Positions 1 through 6,116 of a stretch of DNA of 6,163 nucleotides are shown here, piece after piece (within the stretch, counting starts at the first letter, position 1; each line of letters opens with the position of its first letter). The stretch is from Halobacteriales archaeon SW_9_67_25 (GTDB taxonomy: Archaea; Halobacteriota; Halobacteria; Halobacteriales; Haloarculaceae). Under the pieces are notes generated by a model. It searched no databases, was not told where the DNA came from, and saw nothing but the letters and a program-made list of their open reading frames with translations. The stretch spans positions 1-6,163 of the forward strand of contig PXSU01000177.1 in the NCBI GenBank assembly GCA_003022745.1, written 5' to 3'. Position numbers and translations under genes: made by a program.

Positions 1-540
1 GTGATGGACCGGGAGTACGTGGGTGTCAGCGAGTCTGACGGGCTAGTGGACACCGTCGAGCTGCTCCTCCGCGAGGGTGCCGAGGCCGCGGTGGTGTTGC
101 GGGGCACAGAGCCGGTCGGCGTGGTCAGCGAGCGGGACGTCCTCGCGCTGGTCGTCGAGGGCCCGGACCCGGCCGAGGCGACGGTGGCCGACGCGATGAC
201 CGAGAGCCTCGCGACCATCGAACCGGACGCGTCGCTGGAGGCGGCGGCAGACAGAATGTCGGGCTGGGAGACCCGACGGCTCGTTGTCACCAACGGCGCT
301 GAGCCGCTTGGCATCATCACGGAACACGACCTGCTGACGACCCGGACCCACGAGCCGGCCCAGGGCATGGGCGAGACGCCCGTCGAGTCCGGTCCCGGGA
401 CCGCCAGGGCCTTCGACGCCGAAACCGAGGCGGAGGACACCTTCGAGGACCAGGGTATCTGTGAGGTCTGTGGGGCCCTCACCCGGGACCTGGCGGCGTT
501 CAACGGACAACTGCTCTGTAGCGACTGCCGCGACATGTGA
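1..540 (+). CDS. CBS-domain pair protein with C-terminal zinc ribbon (5' end possibly outside window)
   Basis: This is a probable cytoplasmic ligand-sensing protein of about 179 residues. Two tandem CBS motifs are visible. The first spans roughly residues 5-55 and ends in GVVSERDVL (40-48). The second spans 63-115, begins VADAMTES and ends in GIITEHDLL (104-112). CBS pairs form a Bateman module that usually binds adenosine nucleotides or S-adenosylmethionine. After an acidic linker (about 120-150) comes a small zinc ribbon with C154-x2-C157 and C173-x2-C176. CBS plus zinc-ribbon proteins are common in haloarchaea and their roles are mostly unknown. The frame is open at base 1 (GTG ATG), so the start may be GTG1, ATG4 or upstream of the window; the first CBS motif begins very near the terminus, which favours a slightly longer protein. 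It precedes the transporter operon in the same direction but is separated by 114 bases and a promoter, so co-regulation is only a possibility. Confidence 0.85.
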   Translation: MMDREYVGVSESDGLVDTVELLLREGAEAAVVLRGTEPVGVVSERDVLALVVEGPDPAEATVADAMTESLATIEPDASLEAAADRMSGWETRRLVVTNGAEPLGIITEHDLLTTRTHEPAQGMGETPVESGPGTARAFDAETEAEDTFEDQGICEVCGALTRDLAAFNGQLLCSDCRDM

Positions 541-600
541 GAAAATAGAACCATCGACGCGAGTTCCGGCACTGCCACGTTCCAGGGCGTAGGGCGGTAA

Positions 601-604
601 TTTT
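601..604 (+). terminator. Possible weak T-tract terminator of the CBS gene
   Basis: A short T4 run (context TAATTTTCGCC) lies about 60 bases after the CBS-protein stop codon and before the livH promoter. Archaeal termination uses T-rich tracts, but four T residues are marginal and no stem precedes them. Confidence 0.25.
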
Positions 605-617
605 CGCCATACAGCAG

Positions 618-655
618 CGAAGAGTTTAATCCCGGGCGGTGTGAGTTCGGTTCCA
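618..655 (+). promoter_or_regulatory. Leaderless promoter of the livHMGF operon (BRE/TATA)
   Basis: A TATA-like TTTAAT (625-630) is preceded by a purine-rich CGAAGAG (618-624) that fits a BRE. The TATA centre lies about 27 bases before the livH ATG at 655. In haloarchaea transcription starts about 25-28 bases downstream of the TATA centre, so the start site would fall at or within a base or two of the ATG. No Shine-Dalgarno precedes this ATG, which agrees with a leaderless mRNA. This is inferred from sequence alone. Confidence 0.65.
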
Positions 656-1767
656 TGGGCGTTAGCGAATCGTACGAGCGCGGACGCAACCTGTTCCAGT
701 CGAATCCGGTCGGGTTCGTCCTCGGTCTCGCAGTCCTCATTCTGATGCTGGATCTCGTCCGGCAACTGGTCACTGGGGAGTTGGATGTCGCACGGTTCGG
801 CCTCGTCCTCAAGGCCGGGATCATGCGTGGCATGGTCATCGGGCTGGCGGGAATCGGGCTGTCGTTGACCTACAGCATCCTGAACTTCGCGAACTTCGCA
901 CACGGCGATTACCTCACCAGCGGGGCCTTCGCCGGCATGGCGGTCTCGTACCTGGTCGCCGGCAAGTTCGGGTCCGAGGCGAACATCGGGGCACTCCTGC
1001 TGGTCGGGACGGGCGGGTCCGTGTTCGGCGGGGCCCTGGGCGTGGGCGTGGTGACGGCCCCGGCGGCGGTCCTCGCCGGGGTGGTCGTGGCAGGGGTCGC
1101 AACGATCGGACTGACGCTGCTGGTCGACCGGTACGTGTTCAGGCCGATCAGGGACCGCTCCGGGATCGCGCTTTTGATCACCAGCATCGGCGTCGCCTTC
1201 GTCCTGCGGTATCTCATCCTGTTCGTGTTCGGCGGCTCCAAGCGGGGCGTCACCGCCGAGCAACCCTCGCTGTCGGTCGGTGTGCCGGGCGGGGCCATCG
1301 AGATCGGTACCCACGACGTCGCGCTGTTCGTCGTCGCGGCCGCGCTGATGGCCGGTATCCACCTGCTCTTGCAGAACACCAAACTCGGGAAGGCGATGCG
1401 CGCGATGGCAGACAACGAGGACCTCGCCCGCGTGACGGGCATTCCCACCGAACGCGTGGTCAAGTACACCTGGATTCTGGGCGGCGGCCTGACCGGCGTC
1501 GCGGGCTACATGTTCGTCCTCTGGAAGGGGACGCTCGGGTTCTTCGACGGCTGGCTCCTCCTGCTTTTGGTGTTCGCGGCGGTCATCCTCGGCGGAATCG
1601 GCTCTATCTACGGGGCCATCACCGGCGGGCTGGTGATCGGGATCACGTTCAGCATGGCACCCATCTGGATCCCCAGCGCGTTCGGCCGGGCCGCCGCGTT
1701 CGTCGTGATGATCGTCATCCTGATAGCCAAACCCGAGGGTATCTTCGGGGGGACCTCGACAGCATGA
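655..1767 (+). CDS. livH: LivH-type branched-chain amino acid ABC transporter permease
   Basis: This is a polytopic membrane subunit that pairs with LivM to form the translocation path of a HAAT-family importer. The product is 370 residues. The family hallmark NFANFAHGDY sits at residues 77-86, followed by RPIRDRSGIALL (163-174). The cytoplasmic coupling region facing the ATPases is KLGKAMRAMADNEDLARVTGI (roughly 243-263). LGGIGSIYGAITGGL (312-326) and a terminal KPEGIFGG (359-366) also match LivH. It is longer than the E. coli protein (about 308 residues). The extra length is mainly an N-terminal extension with a likely additional membrane helix (about 18-38) and a Gly/Val-rich insert (about 115-145). 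ATG655 is chosen because the leaderless promoter points directly at it. The stop overlaps the livM start as ATGA. The substrate class is inferred from the family: branched-chain amino acids are most likely, but amides, urea or aromatic acids are possible. Confidence 0.93.
   Translation: MGVSESYERGRNLFQSNPVGFVLGLAVLILMLDLVRQLVTGELDVARFGLVLKAGIMRGMVIGLAGIGLSLTYSILNFANFAHGDYLTSGAFAGMAVSYLVAGKFGSEANIGALLLVGTGGSVFGGALGVGVVTAPAAVLAGVVVAGVATIGLTLLVDRYVFRPIRDRSGIALLITSIGVAFVLRYLILFVFGGSKRGVTAEQPSLSVGVPGGAIEIGTHDVALFVVAAALMAGIHLLLQNTKLGKAMRAMADNEDLARVTGIPTERVVKYTWILGGGLTGVAGYMFVLWKGTLGFFDGWLLLLLVFAAVILGGIGSIYGAITGGLVIGITFSMAPIWIPSAFGRAAAFVVMIVILIAKPEGIFGGTSTA
1747..1753 (+). promoter_or_regulatory. 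Shine-Dalgarno-like site for livM
   Basis: GGGGGGA lies 10 bases before the livM ATG and inside the end of livH. Translation of livM may also be coupled to livH through the ATGA stop-start overlap at 1764-1767. Confidence 0.4.
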
Positions 1768-3101
1768 GCGCCGCTACCGACTGGCGCGACCGGGCGCGCC
1801 GCCTCTGGGACCGGGACCCGGTGAAAGTGCTCGCGCTGCTGGCAGTCATCTACGCGGTGTACATCGCTCTCGGCCTCGCGATTGGCTTCGAGATCCGCGG
1901 GCAGATCAACTCCATCGCCACCCTGACCTTCTACATCGGGGTGTTCGGAATCCTGGCGCTGGCGCTGAACCTCCACTGGGGGTACACCGGCCTGTTCAAC
2001 ATCGGCATCGTGGGCTTCATGGCCATCGGCATCTACACGATGGCGGTCGTCTCGAAGCCGGTCGCGGAGACGGCGAGTCAGATCGGCGGGCTGGGCGCAC
2101 CCCTGTGGGTGGGGATGATCGCCGGCATGGTTGCGGCCGCGGTGCTTGGCCTGCTGGTCGCCCTGCCCGCGCTCCGGTTGCGTGCCGACTATCTGGCTAT
2201 CGTCACCATCGCATTCAGTGAAATCGTCCGCTTTACCCTCCTCTCGCGGACATTCCAGGAGTTCCAGGTCGGTGACCGGACCATCGGCCTGGGCGGCGGG
2301 TCGGGGTTGATATTGCCGTTCAACCCCCTGCAGTCGTTCCTGGACGTCACGCGCCTGAACGTCCTCCAGGACGCACTGGTCGCGCTGGCAACACCGGTGA
2401 TCGGGGGCAACGCCGACGCCGTCGTCAACAGTATGCTGTACGGCGTGTTGTTGCTCGTCGTAGTGGCGATCTACTACGTGGTGCTCACCCGCATCGGTCG
2501 GTCGCCGTTCGGGCGCGTCCTGAAGGCAATCAGGGAAGACGAGGACGCGACGAAGGCCCTCGGGAAGGACACCAACGTCGTCAAGACGAAGGCGTTCATG
2601 GTCGGGTGTGCGCTGATGGGGCTGGGCGGCGTGCTCTGGTACATGCAGTCCGGTGCGATCACGCCCAACACCTTCCGCCCGCGGCTGACGTTTTTCATCT
2701 GGATCGCGCTGATCATCGGCGGTGCCGGCTCGAACACGGGAAGCGTCATGGGCGGGGCCGTCTTCGCAGCAGCCCTCTTCCAGGGCCCGCGGTACCTCCA
2801 GAACCTCGTCGAGAGCGCAATCGAGGTCGACGCGCCGTCCAACTTCAGCGGCGCGGTCGCTCCCATCGTCGACTCCCTCACGCTGAACCCCTTCCTGTTC
2901 TACGTCATCGACAACGTCCGGCAACTCCAGCTCGTGTTCATGGGGCTGGTCCTCATATGGCTGATGCACAACAGGCCGGAGGGGATGCTCGGCCACCGGA
3001 AGGAGGAGGCTGCAAGCGTATCACTGACCCGACCGCCAGCGGGACAGGGCACGGCCGCGGACGGCGGTCGACCGGACACCGGGGGTGACGCCAATGAGTG
3101 A
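1764..3101 (+). CDS. livM: LivM-type branched-chain amino acid ABC transporter permease
   Basis: This is the second membrane subunit of the importer, 445 residues, and the partner of LivH. The LivM hallmark appears as LNLHWGYTGLFNIGIVGFMA (68-87), where the family has a conserved asparagine, glycines and aromatics. A strand-rich stretch ALRLRADYLAIVTIAFSEI (136-154) follows. The ATPase-coupling loop is around residues 246-270 (FGRVLKAIREDEDATKALG). The IIGGAGSNTGSVMGG motif (317-331) and terminal RPEGMLG (404-410) match the family. It is longer than typical bacterial LivM because of an N-terminal amphipathic stretch, an insert around 345-385 and a hydrophilic Gly/Pro/Ala-rich tail of about 35 residues after RPEGMLG. 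ATG1764 overlaps the livH stop by 4 bases. The last 8 bases overlap the livG start. It is expected to be co-transcribed with livH from the promoter near 628. Confidence 0.93.
   Translation: MSAATDWRDRARRLWDRDPVKVLALLAVIYAVYIALGLAIGFEIRGQINSIATLTFYIGVFGILALALNLHWGYTGLFNIGIVGFMAIGIYTMAVVSKPVAETASQIGGLGAPLWVGMIAGMVAAAVLGLLVALPALRLRADYLAIVTIAFSEIVRFTLLSRTFQEFQVGDRTIGLGGGSGLILPFNPLQSFLDVTRLNVLQDALVALATPVIGGNADAVVNSMLYGVLLLVVVAIYYVVLTRIGRSPFGRVLKAIREDEDATKALGKDTNVVKTKAFMVGCALMGLGGVLWYMQSGAITPNTFRPRLTFFIWIALIIGGAGSNTGSVMGGAVFAAALFQGPRYLQNLVESAIEVDAPSNFSGAVAPIVDSLTLNPFLFYVIDNVRQLQLVFMGLVLIWLMHNRPEGMLGHRKEEAASVSLTRPPAGQGTAADGGRPDTGGDANE
3081..3088 (+). promoter_or_regulatory. Shine-Dalgarno site that fixes the livG start
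   Basis: GGGGGTGA matches the haloarchaeal anti-Shine-Dalgarno with one mismatch to GGAGGTGA and ends 5 bases before ATG3094. It overlaps an in-frame GTG at 3085, which is therefore unlikely to be the start codon. Confidence 0.6.
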
Positions 3102-3957
3102 TACCGAAGTGGAGGCCGACCCGGCGGGGTCGGAAACGGGAAACGAATCGCGGGCCCTCGAAGGGGCCTCTGGCCCGGACGAACGGGAGGAGGTCTCCCT
3201 GCGCGTCGAGAAGCTCCGGAAAACCTTCGGCGGGATCGTGGCAGTCGACGGCGCGTCCTTCGCCGTCGAGTCCGGAACCATCACCGGCCTCATCGGCCCA
3301 AACGGCGCCGGGAAGTCCACGACGTTCAACTGCGTGACTGGCGTCTACGAGCCGACGGAGGGGACCGTCTACTTCGAGGGCGAGGACATTACCGGCCTCG
3401 CGCCCCACGCCGTCGCCAACGGGGGACTCGTCCGGACCTTCCAGATCGCCCGCGAACTCGGGGAGATGACAGTGCTGGAGAACCTGATGCTCGCGCCCAA
3501 GAACCAGCGTGGCGAGGCGCTGTGGCGGTCGCTACTCCCGTTCGTTCGCGACGAGGTCGTCGAACAGGAGAGAGACATCCGGGAACGGTGCTGGGACATC
3601 CTGGATTTTTTCGAGATCGACCATCTCGCCGACGAGTATGCGAAGAACCTCTCGGGCGGGCAACGGAAACTCCTCGAACTCGCGCGGGCCCTGTTGACCG
3701 ACCCGGAGATGCTCCTGCTCGACGAGCCCTTCGCCGGGGTCAACCCCTCGCTGGAGGAGCGACTCCTCACCCACATCCACGACCTCCAGGCGGAGGGGTA
3801 CACGTTCCTCATCGTCGAACACGACATGGACCTGATAATGGAACACTGCGAACACATCGTCGTGATGCACCAGGGGAAGGTACTCACCGAGGGACCGCCC
3901 GCTGACATCCGGTCGAACGAGGCAGTCATCGAGGCGTATCTGGGGGGAGATGTATGA
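3094..3957 (+). CDS. livG: LivG-type ABC transporter ATP-binding protein
   Basis: This is one of the two cytoplasmic ATPases that power the importer, 287 residues from ATG3094. The nucleotide-binding domain begins near residue 35 after an acidic, Gly/Ser-rich leader of about 33 residues that is not typical of bacterial LivG. Visible motifs are Walker A GPNGAGKST (68-76), Q-loop RTFQ (Q117), ABC signature LSGGQ (186-190), Walker B MLLLDE (206-211) and H-loop VEHDM with the switch histidine H243. The insert between Q-loop and signature (about 135-180) and the C-terminal EAYLGGDV (280-287) are characteristic of LivG. ATG3094 is preferred over GTG3085 because a Shine-Dalgarno sits just upstream and covers the GTG. 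The gene overlaps livM by 8 bases and livF by 4, so the subunits are probably translated in a coupled way. All catalytic residues are intact. Confidence 0.95.
   Translation: MSDTEVEADPAGSETGNESRALEGASGPDEREEVSLRVEKLRKTFGGIVAVDGASFAVESGTITGLIGPNGAGKSTTFNCVTGVYEPTEGTVYFEGEDITGLAPHAVANGGLVRTFQIARELGEMTVLENLMLAPKNQRGEALWRSLLPFVRDEVVEQERDIRERCWDILDFFEIDHLADEYAKNLSGGQRKLLELARALLTDPEMLLLDEPFAGVNPSLEERLLTHIHDLQAEGYTFLIVEHDMDLIMEHCEHIVVMHQGKVLTEGPPADIRSNEAVIEAYLGGDV
3942..3949 (+). promoter_or_regulatory. Shine-Dalgarno-like site for livF
   Basis: GGGGGGAG inside the livG 3' end precedes ATG3954 by 4 bases. It supports the ATG in the ATGA overlap as the livF start. Confidence 0.45.
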
Positions 3958-4718
3958 GTGACGTCGAGGCGCCAGGGGGCGTCCGCGCCGAGACGACCAT
4001 CGATGCGTGGGGGGACAGCCTCCTGAAGGTGCGGGACCTCGATGCGGGCTATGGCGACCTGCAGATCCTCTCGGAGGTGGACGTCGACGTCCGGGAAGGC
4101 GAGTACATCACGGTCGTCGGCCCGAACGGCGCCGGGAAGTCGACGGTGATGAAGTCGGTGTTCGGGCTGACCACACACATGGGCGGGACCGTCTACTTCG
4201 AGGACGAGGACATCACCGAGCTGTCCCCCGAGGAGATCATCACCGTGGGTATCGGCTACGTGCCCCAGAACGAGAACGTCTTCGGCAGCCTGACCGTCGA
4301 AGAGAACCTGGAGATGGGCGCGTACATCCTAGAGGAGGTGCCCACGGAGGCCATGGAGGCCGTCTACGACCGCTTTCCCATCCTCCGGGAGCGGAGAGAC
4401 CAGAAGGCGGGCAACCTCTCCGGCGGGCAACAGCAGATGGTTGCGATGGGCCGGGCGCTGATGCTCGAACCCGAACTCCTCTTGCTGGACGAGCCCTCTG
4501 CCGGGCTGGCGCCGGACCTCGTCGACGACATGTTCGACCGTATCGACCGCATCAACGACGACGGCACCGCCGTCCTGATGGTCGAACAGAACGCCAAGGA
4601 GGCCCTGCGACGGTGTGACCGGGGGTACGTCCTGGTCAACGGCCAGAACAGGTACGAGGACGCCGGCGAGACGCTACTCAACGACCAGCAGGTCCGCCAG
4701 GACTTCCTGGGCGGTTGA
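3954..4718 (+). CDS. livF: LivF-type ABC transporter ATP-binding protein
   Basis: This is the second ATPase of the importer, 254 residues, expected to form a heterodimer with LivG under the LivH/LivM pore. The domain starts near residue 23 (LLKVRDLDAGYG). Motifs are Walker A GPNGAGKST (56-64), Q-loop YVPQ (Q105), signature LSGGQ (155-159) and Walker B LLLLDE (175-180). The H-loop position carries VEQNA, with Gln212 instead of histidine, followed by DRGYVLVNG (222-230). VEQNA and this ending are diagnostic of LivF and tell it from LivG. The C-terminus DFLGG matches the family end. The start ATG overlaps the livG stop. It is the last gene of the operon. No T-tract on the + strand is seen in the 33 bases before the convergent binding-protein gene, so its transcript may run into that gene in antisense. 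Confidence 0.95.
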   Translation: MSDVEAPGGVRAETTIDAWGDSLLKVRDLDAGYGDLQILSEVDVDVREGEYITVVGPNGAGKSTVMKSVFGLTTHMGGTVYFEDEDITELSPEEIITVGIGYVPQNENVFGSLTVEENLEMGAYILEEVPTEAMEAVYDRFPILRERRDQKAGNLSGGQQQMVAMGRALMLEPELLLLDEPSAGLAPDLVDDMFDRIDRINDDGTAVLMVEQNAKEALRRCDRGYVLVNGQNRYEDAGETLLNDQQVRQDFLGG

Positions 4719-4723
4719 CGGCG

Positions 4724-4729
4724 AAAAAA
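4724..4729 (-). terminator. T-tract terminator of the binding-protein gene
   Basis: A run of six T residues on the minus strand (context GGATTTTTTCGCC) begins about 23 bases after the binding-protein stop and lies just past the end of livF. It follows a GC-rich stretch, as expected for archaeal intrinsic-type termination. No matching T-tract serves livF on the + strand. Confidence 0.5.
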
Positions 4730-4751
4730 TCCGGGTCGGGTGGCCGCTACG

Positions 4752-6068
4752 TTACCGGTTGCTCCACATCTTGGCCGGCAGTTCCGCTGCCTGGATCATC
4801 GGGCCGCCCACCGAGGCGAGGTTCCCCGTCTCGGGTAGCAGGATGCCGATTCTCATGGCAGTACGGGACGTTCCCCCGGGCATCTCGTCGGCAGAGGGGC
4901 CGGCACCCTGGGGGGACCCGCCCTCGAAGCTCTGGGTATCCAGCGTGGGCGTCGCCTCGCTGTCGGCGCCCTCGAACTCCCAGATGGAGTAGGCTGCCGA
5001 GGCGGGGTCACCGGCCTCGTTGAAGTTCGTCGCCGAGGAGGCGCCCTGGTAGTTGATGTTCTCGCCGGCTGCTGCCATCTCGACGCCCTCGACGAAGTTC
5101 TGTGGGCCGATCTCGGTCCCGTCGGGGTTGGCGATGTTGCGCATCTGGTCGCGGATCGCGGTCCCGTCGTTCTCGCCGGCCGCAGCATTAGCCAGAATAC
5201 CTATCGCGACCGAGTCAAACGACTGTGAGGTGAACACGCCCGGGGCCTCGCCGTACTCGTCCTGGTATGCCTGGCTGAACGCCTCCTGGTTCGGTCCGCC
5301 CGCCGCGGGTGCCGTCCCGATGACGTTGTCCATGTCGTTGCCGACCTGGCCCGGCAGGGCGCCGTCGCGAAGGCCGTCCGGGACGATTATATCTTCGCTG
5401 CCGTCGCTGGCACTGTAGTAGTCCCGGAAGATCTGTGCGCCGTCCTCCGGATACCCGATGACATTGACCACGTCCGGGCCATCCGCGAGGGCCTCTTGGA
5501 TGACCGACGTGTAGGAGGACTCGCCCTGGTTGAACGCCACTTGTGCCTGGACGGTGCCGCCGAACTCGTCCTCGAAGACGTTGCTGTAGCGGTTCGAGAG
5601 TTGCTGGCCGTAGTCGTTGTTGACGAACAGGGTCGCGGTCGTGCTGCCGCCGAGTCGTTCCGAGGCGACCTGCGCGAGCACGCGACCCTGGAGGATATCC
5701 GAGGGGGCCGTCCGGAAGATGTAGTCGTTGTCGTCGAGGTTCGTCACCGACAGCGCCGTCGAGGACGGCGAGCACCCGACGACCTCGTTCGGGATGAACA
5801 CCTGCTGCGAGACCGGTACGTTCACGCCCGACGACGCGGACCCACAGACGAACGGCACGCCTGCGTCGATCAGCGAGTTTGCCGCCGCGGTGCCAGCGTT
5901 CGGGTCGGTCTGGGTGTCTTCGATGCTGACGTTGACCTCAAGTCCACCCCCACCTCCGCTACTCCCTCCACAGCCGGCGAGGCCGAGCATTCCAGCGGCC
6001 CCGACGCCCTTGATCACGTCTCTCCGGTCGAGCCTGTACGTGTGCCTGTTGCCAGTATCCCGTGGCAT
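4752..6068 (-). CDS. LivJ/LivK-like ABC transporter substrate-binding lipoprotein with permuted domain order
   Basis: This is the extracytoplasmic solute receptor for the importer (type I periplasmic-binding fold, Peripla_BP_6-like), 438 residues. The N-terminus has a Tat signal (R15-R16 in DRRDVIKG), a hydrophobic stretch and lipobox LAGC with C33, so it is exported folded and lipid-anchored. A Gly/Ser linker (34-42) follows. Core elements then appear in family order: LEVNVSIEDTQTDP (43-56, beta2), CGSASSGVNVP (75-85) and GCSPSSTA (98-105) lining the ligand site, FVNNDYGQQL in lobe 2, then VPDGLRDG and SQSFDSVA. The usual family C-terminus is reached near residue 378. Unusually, the element that should open the domain, RIGILLPETG plus helix A, is absent after the linker and found at residues 405-438. 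The start is ATG6068, placed by the leaderless promoter; the in-frame TTG upstream lies beyond the TATA box. The gene converges on livF. The ligand is not known. Confidence 0.9.
   Translation of the reverse strand: MPRDTGNRHTYRLDRRDVIKGVGAAGMLGLAGCGGSSGGGGGLEVNVSIEDTQTDPNAGTAAANSLIDAGVPFVCGSASSGVNVPVSQQVFIPNEVVGCSPSSTALSVTNLDDNDYIFRTAPSDILQGRVLAQVASERLGGSTTATLFVNNDYGQQLSNRYSNVFEDEFGGTVQAQVAFNQGESSYTSVIQEALADGPDVVNVIGYPEDGAQIFRDYYSASDGSEDIIVPDGLRDGALPGQVGNDMDNVIGTAPAAGGPNQEAFSQAYQDEYGEAPGVFTSQSFDSVAIGILANAAAGENDGTAIRDQMRNIANPDGTEIGPQNFVEGVEMAAAGENINYQGASSATNFNEAGDPASAAYSIWEFEGADSEATPTLDTQSFEGGSPQGAGPSADEMPGGTSRTAMRIGILLPETGNLASVGGPMIQAAELPAKMWSNR
4755..4856 (-). other. Displaced N-terminal beta1-helix A segment at the C-terminus of the binding protein
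   Basis: These codons specify residues 405-438. They begin MRIGILLPETGNLASVGG, continue into a helix (MIQAAELPAKM) and end WSNR-stop. In LivJ-type proteins such a hydrophobic strand, PxTG loop and GG-x-helix form the first secondary-structure unit right after the signal peptide. E. coli LivJ, recalled from memory, opens with a comparable strand, SGPVAQYG loop and GAEQAV helix. Here the unit is last, behind a Gly/Pro/Ser-rich linker (about 379-404). The same unit is missing between G42 and L43, where only nine linker residues separate the lipid-anchor cysteine from beta2. Confidence 0.8.
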
Positions 6069-6111
6069 ATTTACATTGTCAGGTTTCGGCGTTATAAAAA
6101 TGGTCTTTTGC
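6066..6111 (-). promoter_or_regulatory. Leaderless promoter of the binding-protein gene (BRE/TATA)
   Basis: On the minus strand a strong TATA-like TTTTTATAA occupies 6100 down to 6092, with A-rich GCAAAAGACC just upstream as a BRE candidate. The TATA centre is about 28 bases before ATG6068, so transcription is expected to start at or next to the start codon. No Shine-Dalgarno precedes the ATG. This fixes the gene start and shows the receptor is transcribed independently of livHMGF. Confidence 0.75.
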
Positions 6112-6116
6112 AATCC

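Noticed and set aside
43..1362. Long open frame on the minus strand opposite the CBS gene and livH (439 codons)
   Set aside because: It is Arg/Asp/Gln/Pro-rich with no recognisable domain, spans two well-supported genes and an intergenic promoter, and is what GC-rich coding DNA produces on the opposite strand.
1608..2996. Long open frame on the minus strand opposite livM (462 codons)
   Set aside because: Low-complexity charged composition with many Asp, Gln and His and no motif; it is an antisense shadow of livM.
3085..3093. GTG3085 as the livG start
   Set aside because: It lies within the Shine-Dalgarno sequence that serves ATG3094, and the three extra residues add nothing recognisable.
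4755..4856. Separate 34-residue gene starting at the internal ATG4856 of the binding-protein frame
   Set aside because: The only purine-rich site is about 15 bases upstream, too far for a good Shine-Dalgarno. There is no promoter, and the frame is continuous with the receptor, so fusion as a C-terminal segment is simpler.
4752..4930. Remnant of a second tandem binding-protein gene fused by readthrough
   Set aside because: A second gene should bring its own signal peptide before beta1, and none is visible. The beta1 unit is also absent from the main protein's N-terminus, so relocation explains both facts better. Not fully excluded without relatives.
6069..6113. Upstream TTG start that would extend the binding protein by 15 residues
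   Set aside because: The TTG lies upstream of the TATA box, so the extension would be encoded by the promoter itself. ATG6068 sits at the predicted transcription start and gives a normal Tat signal.
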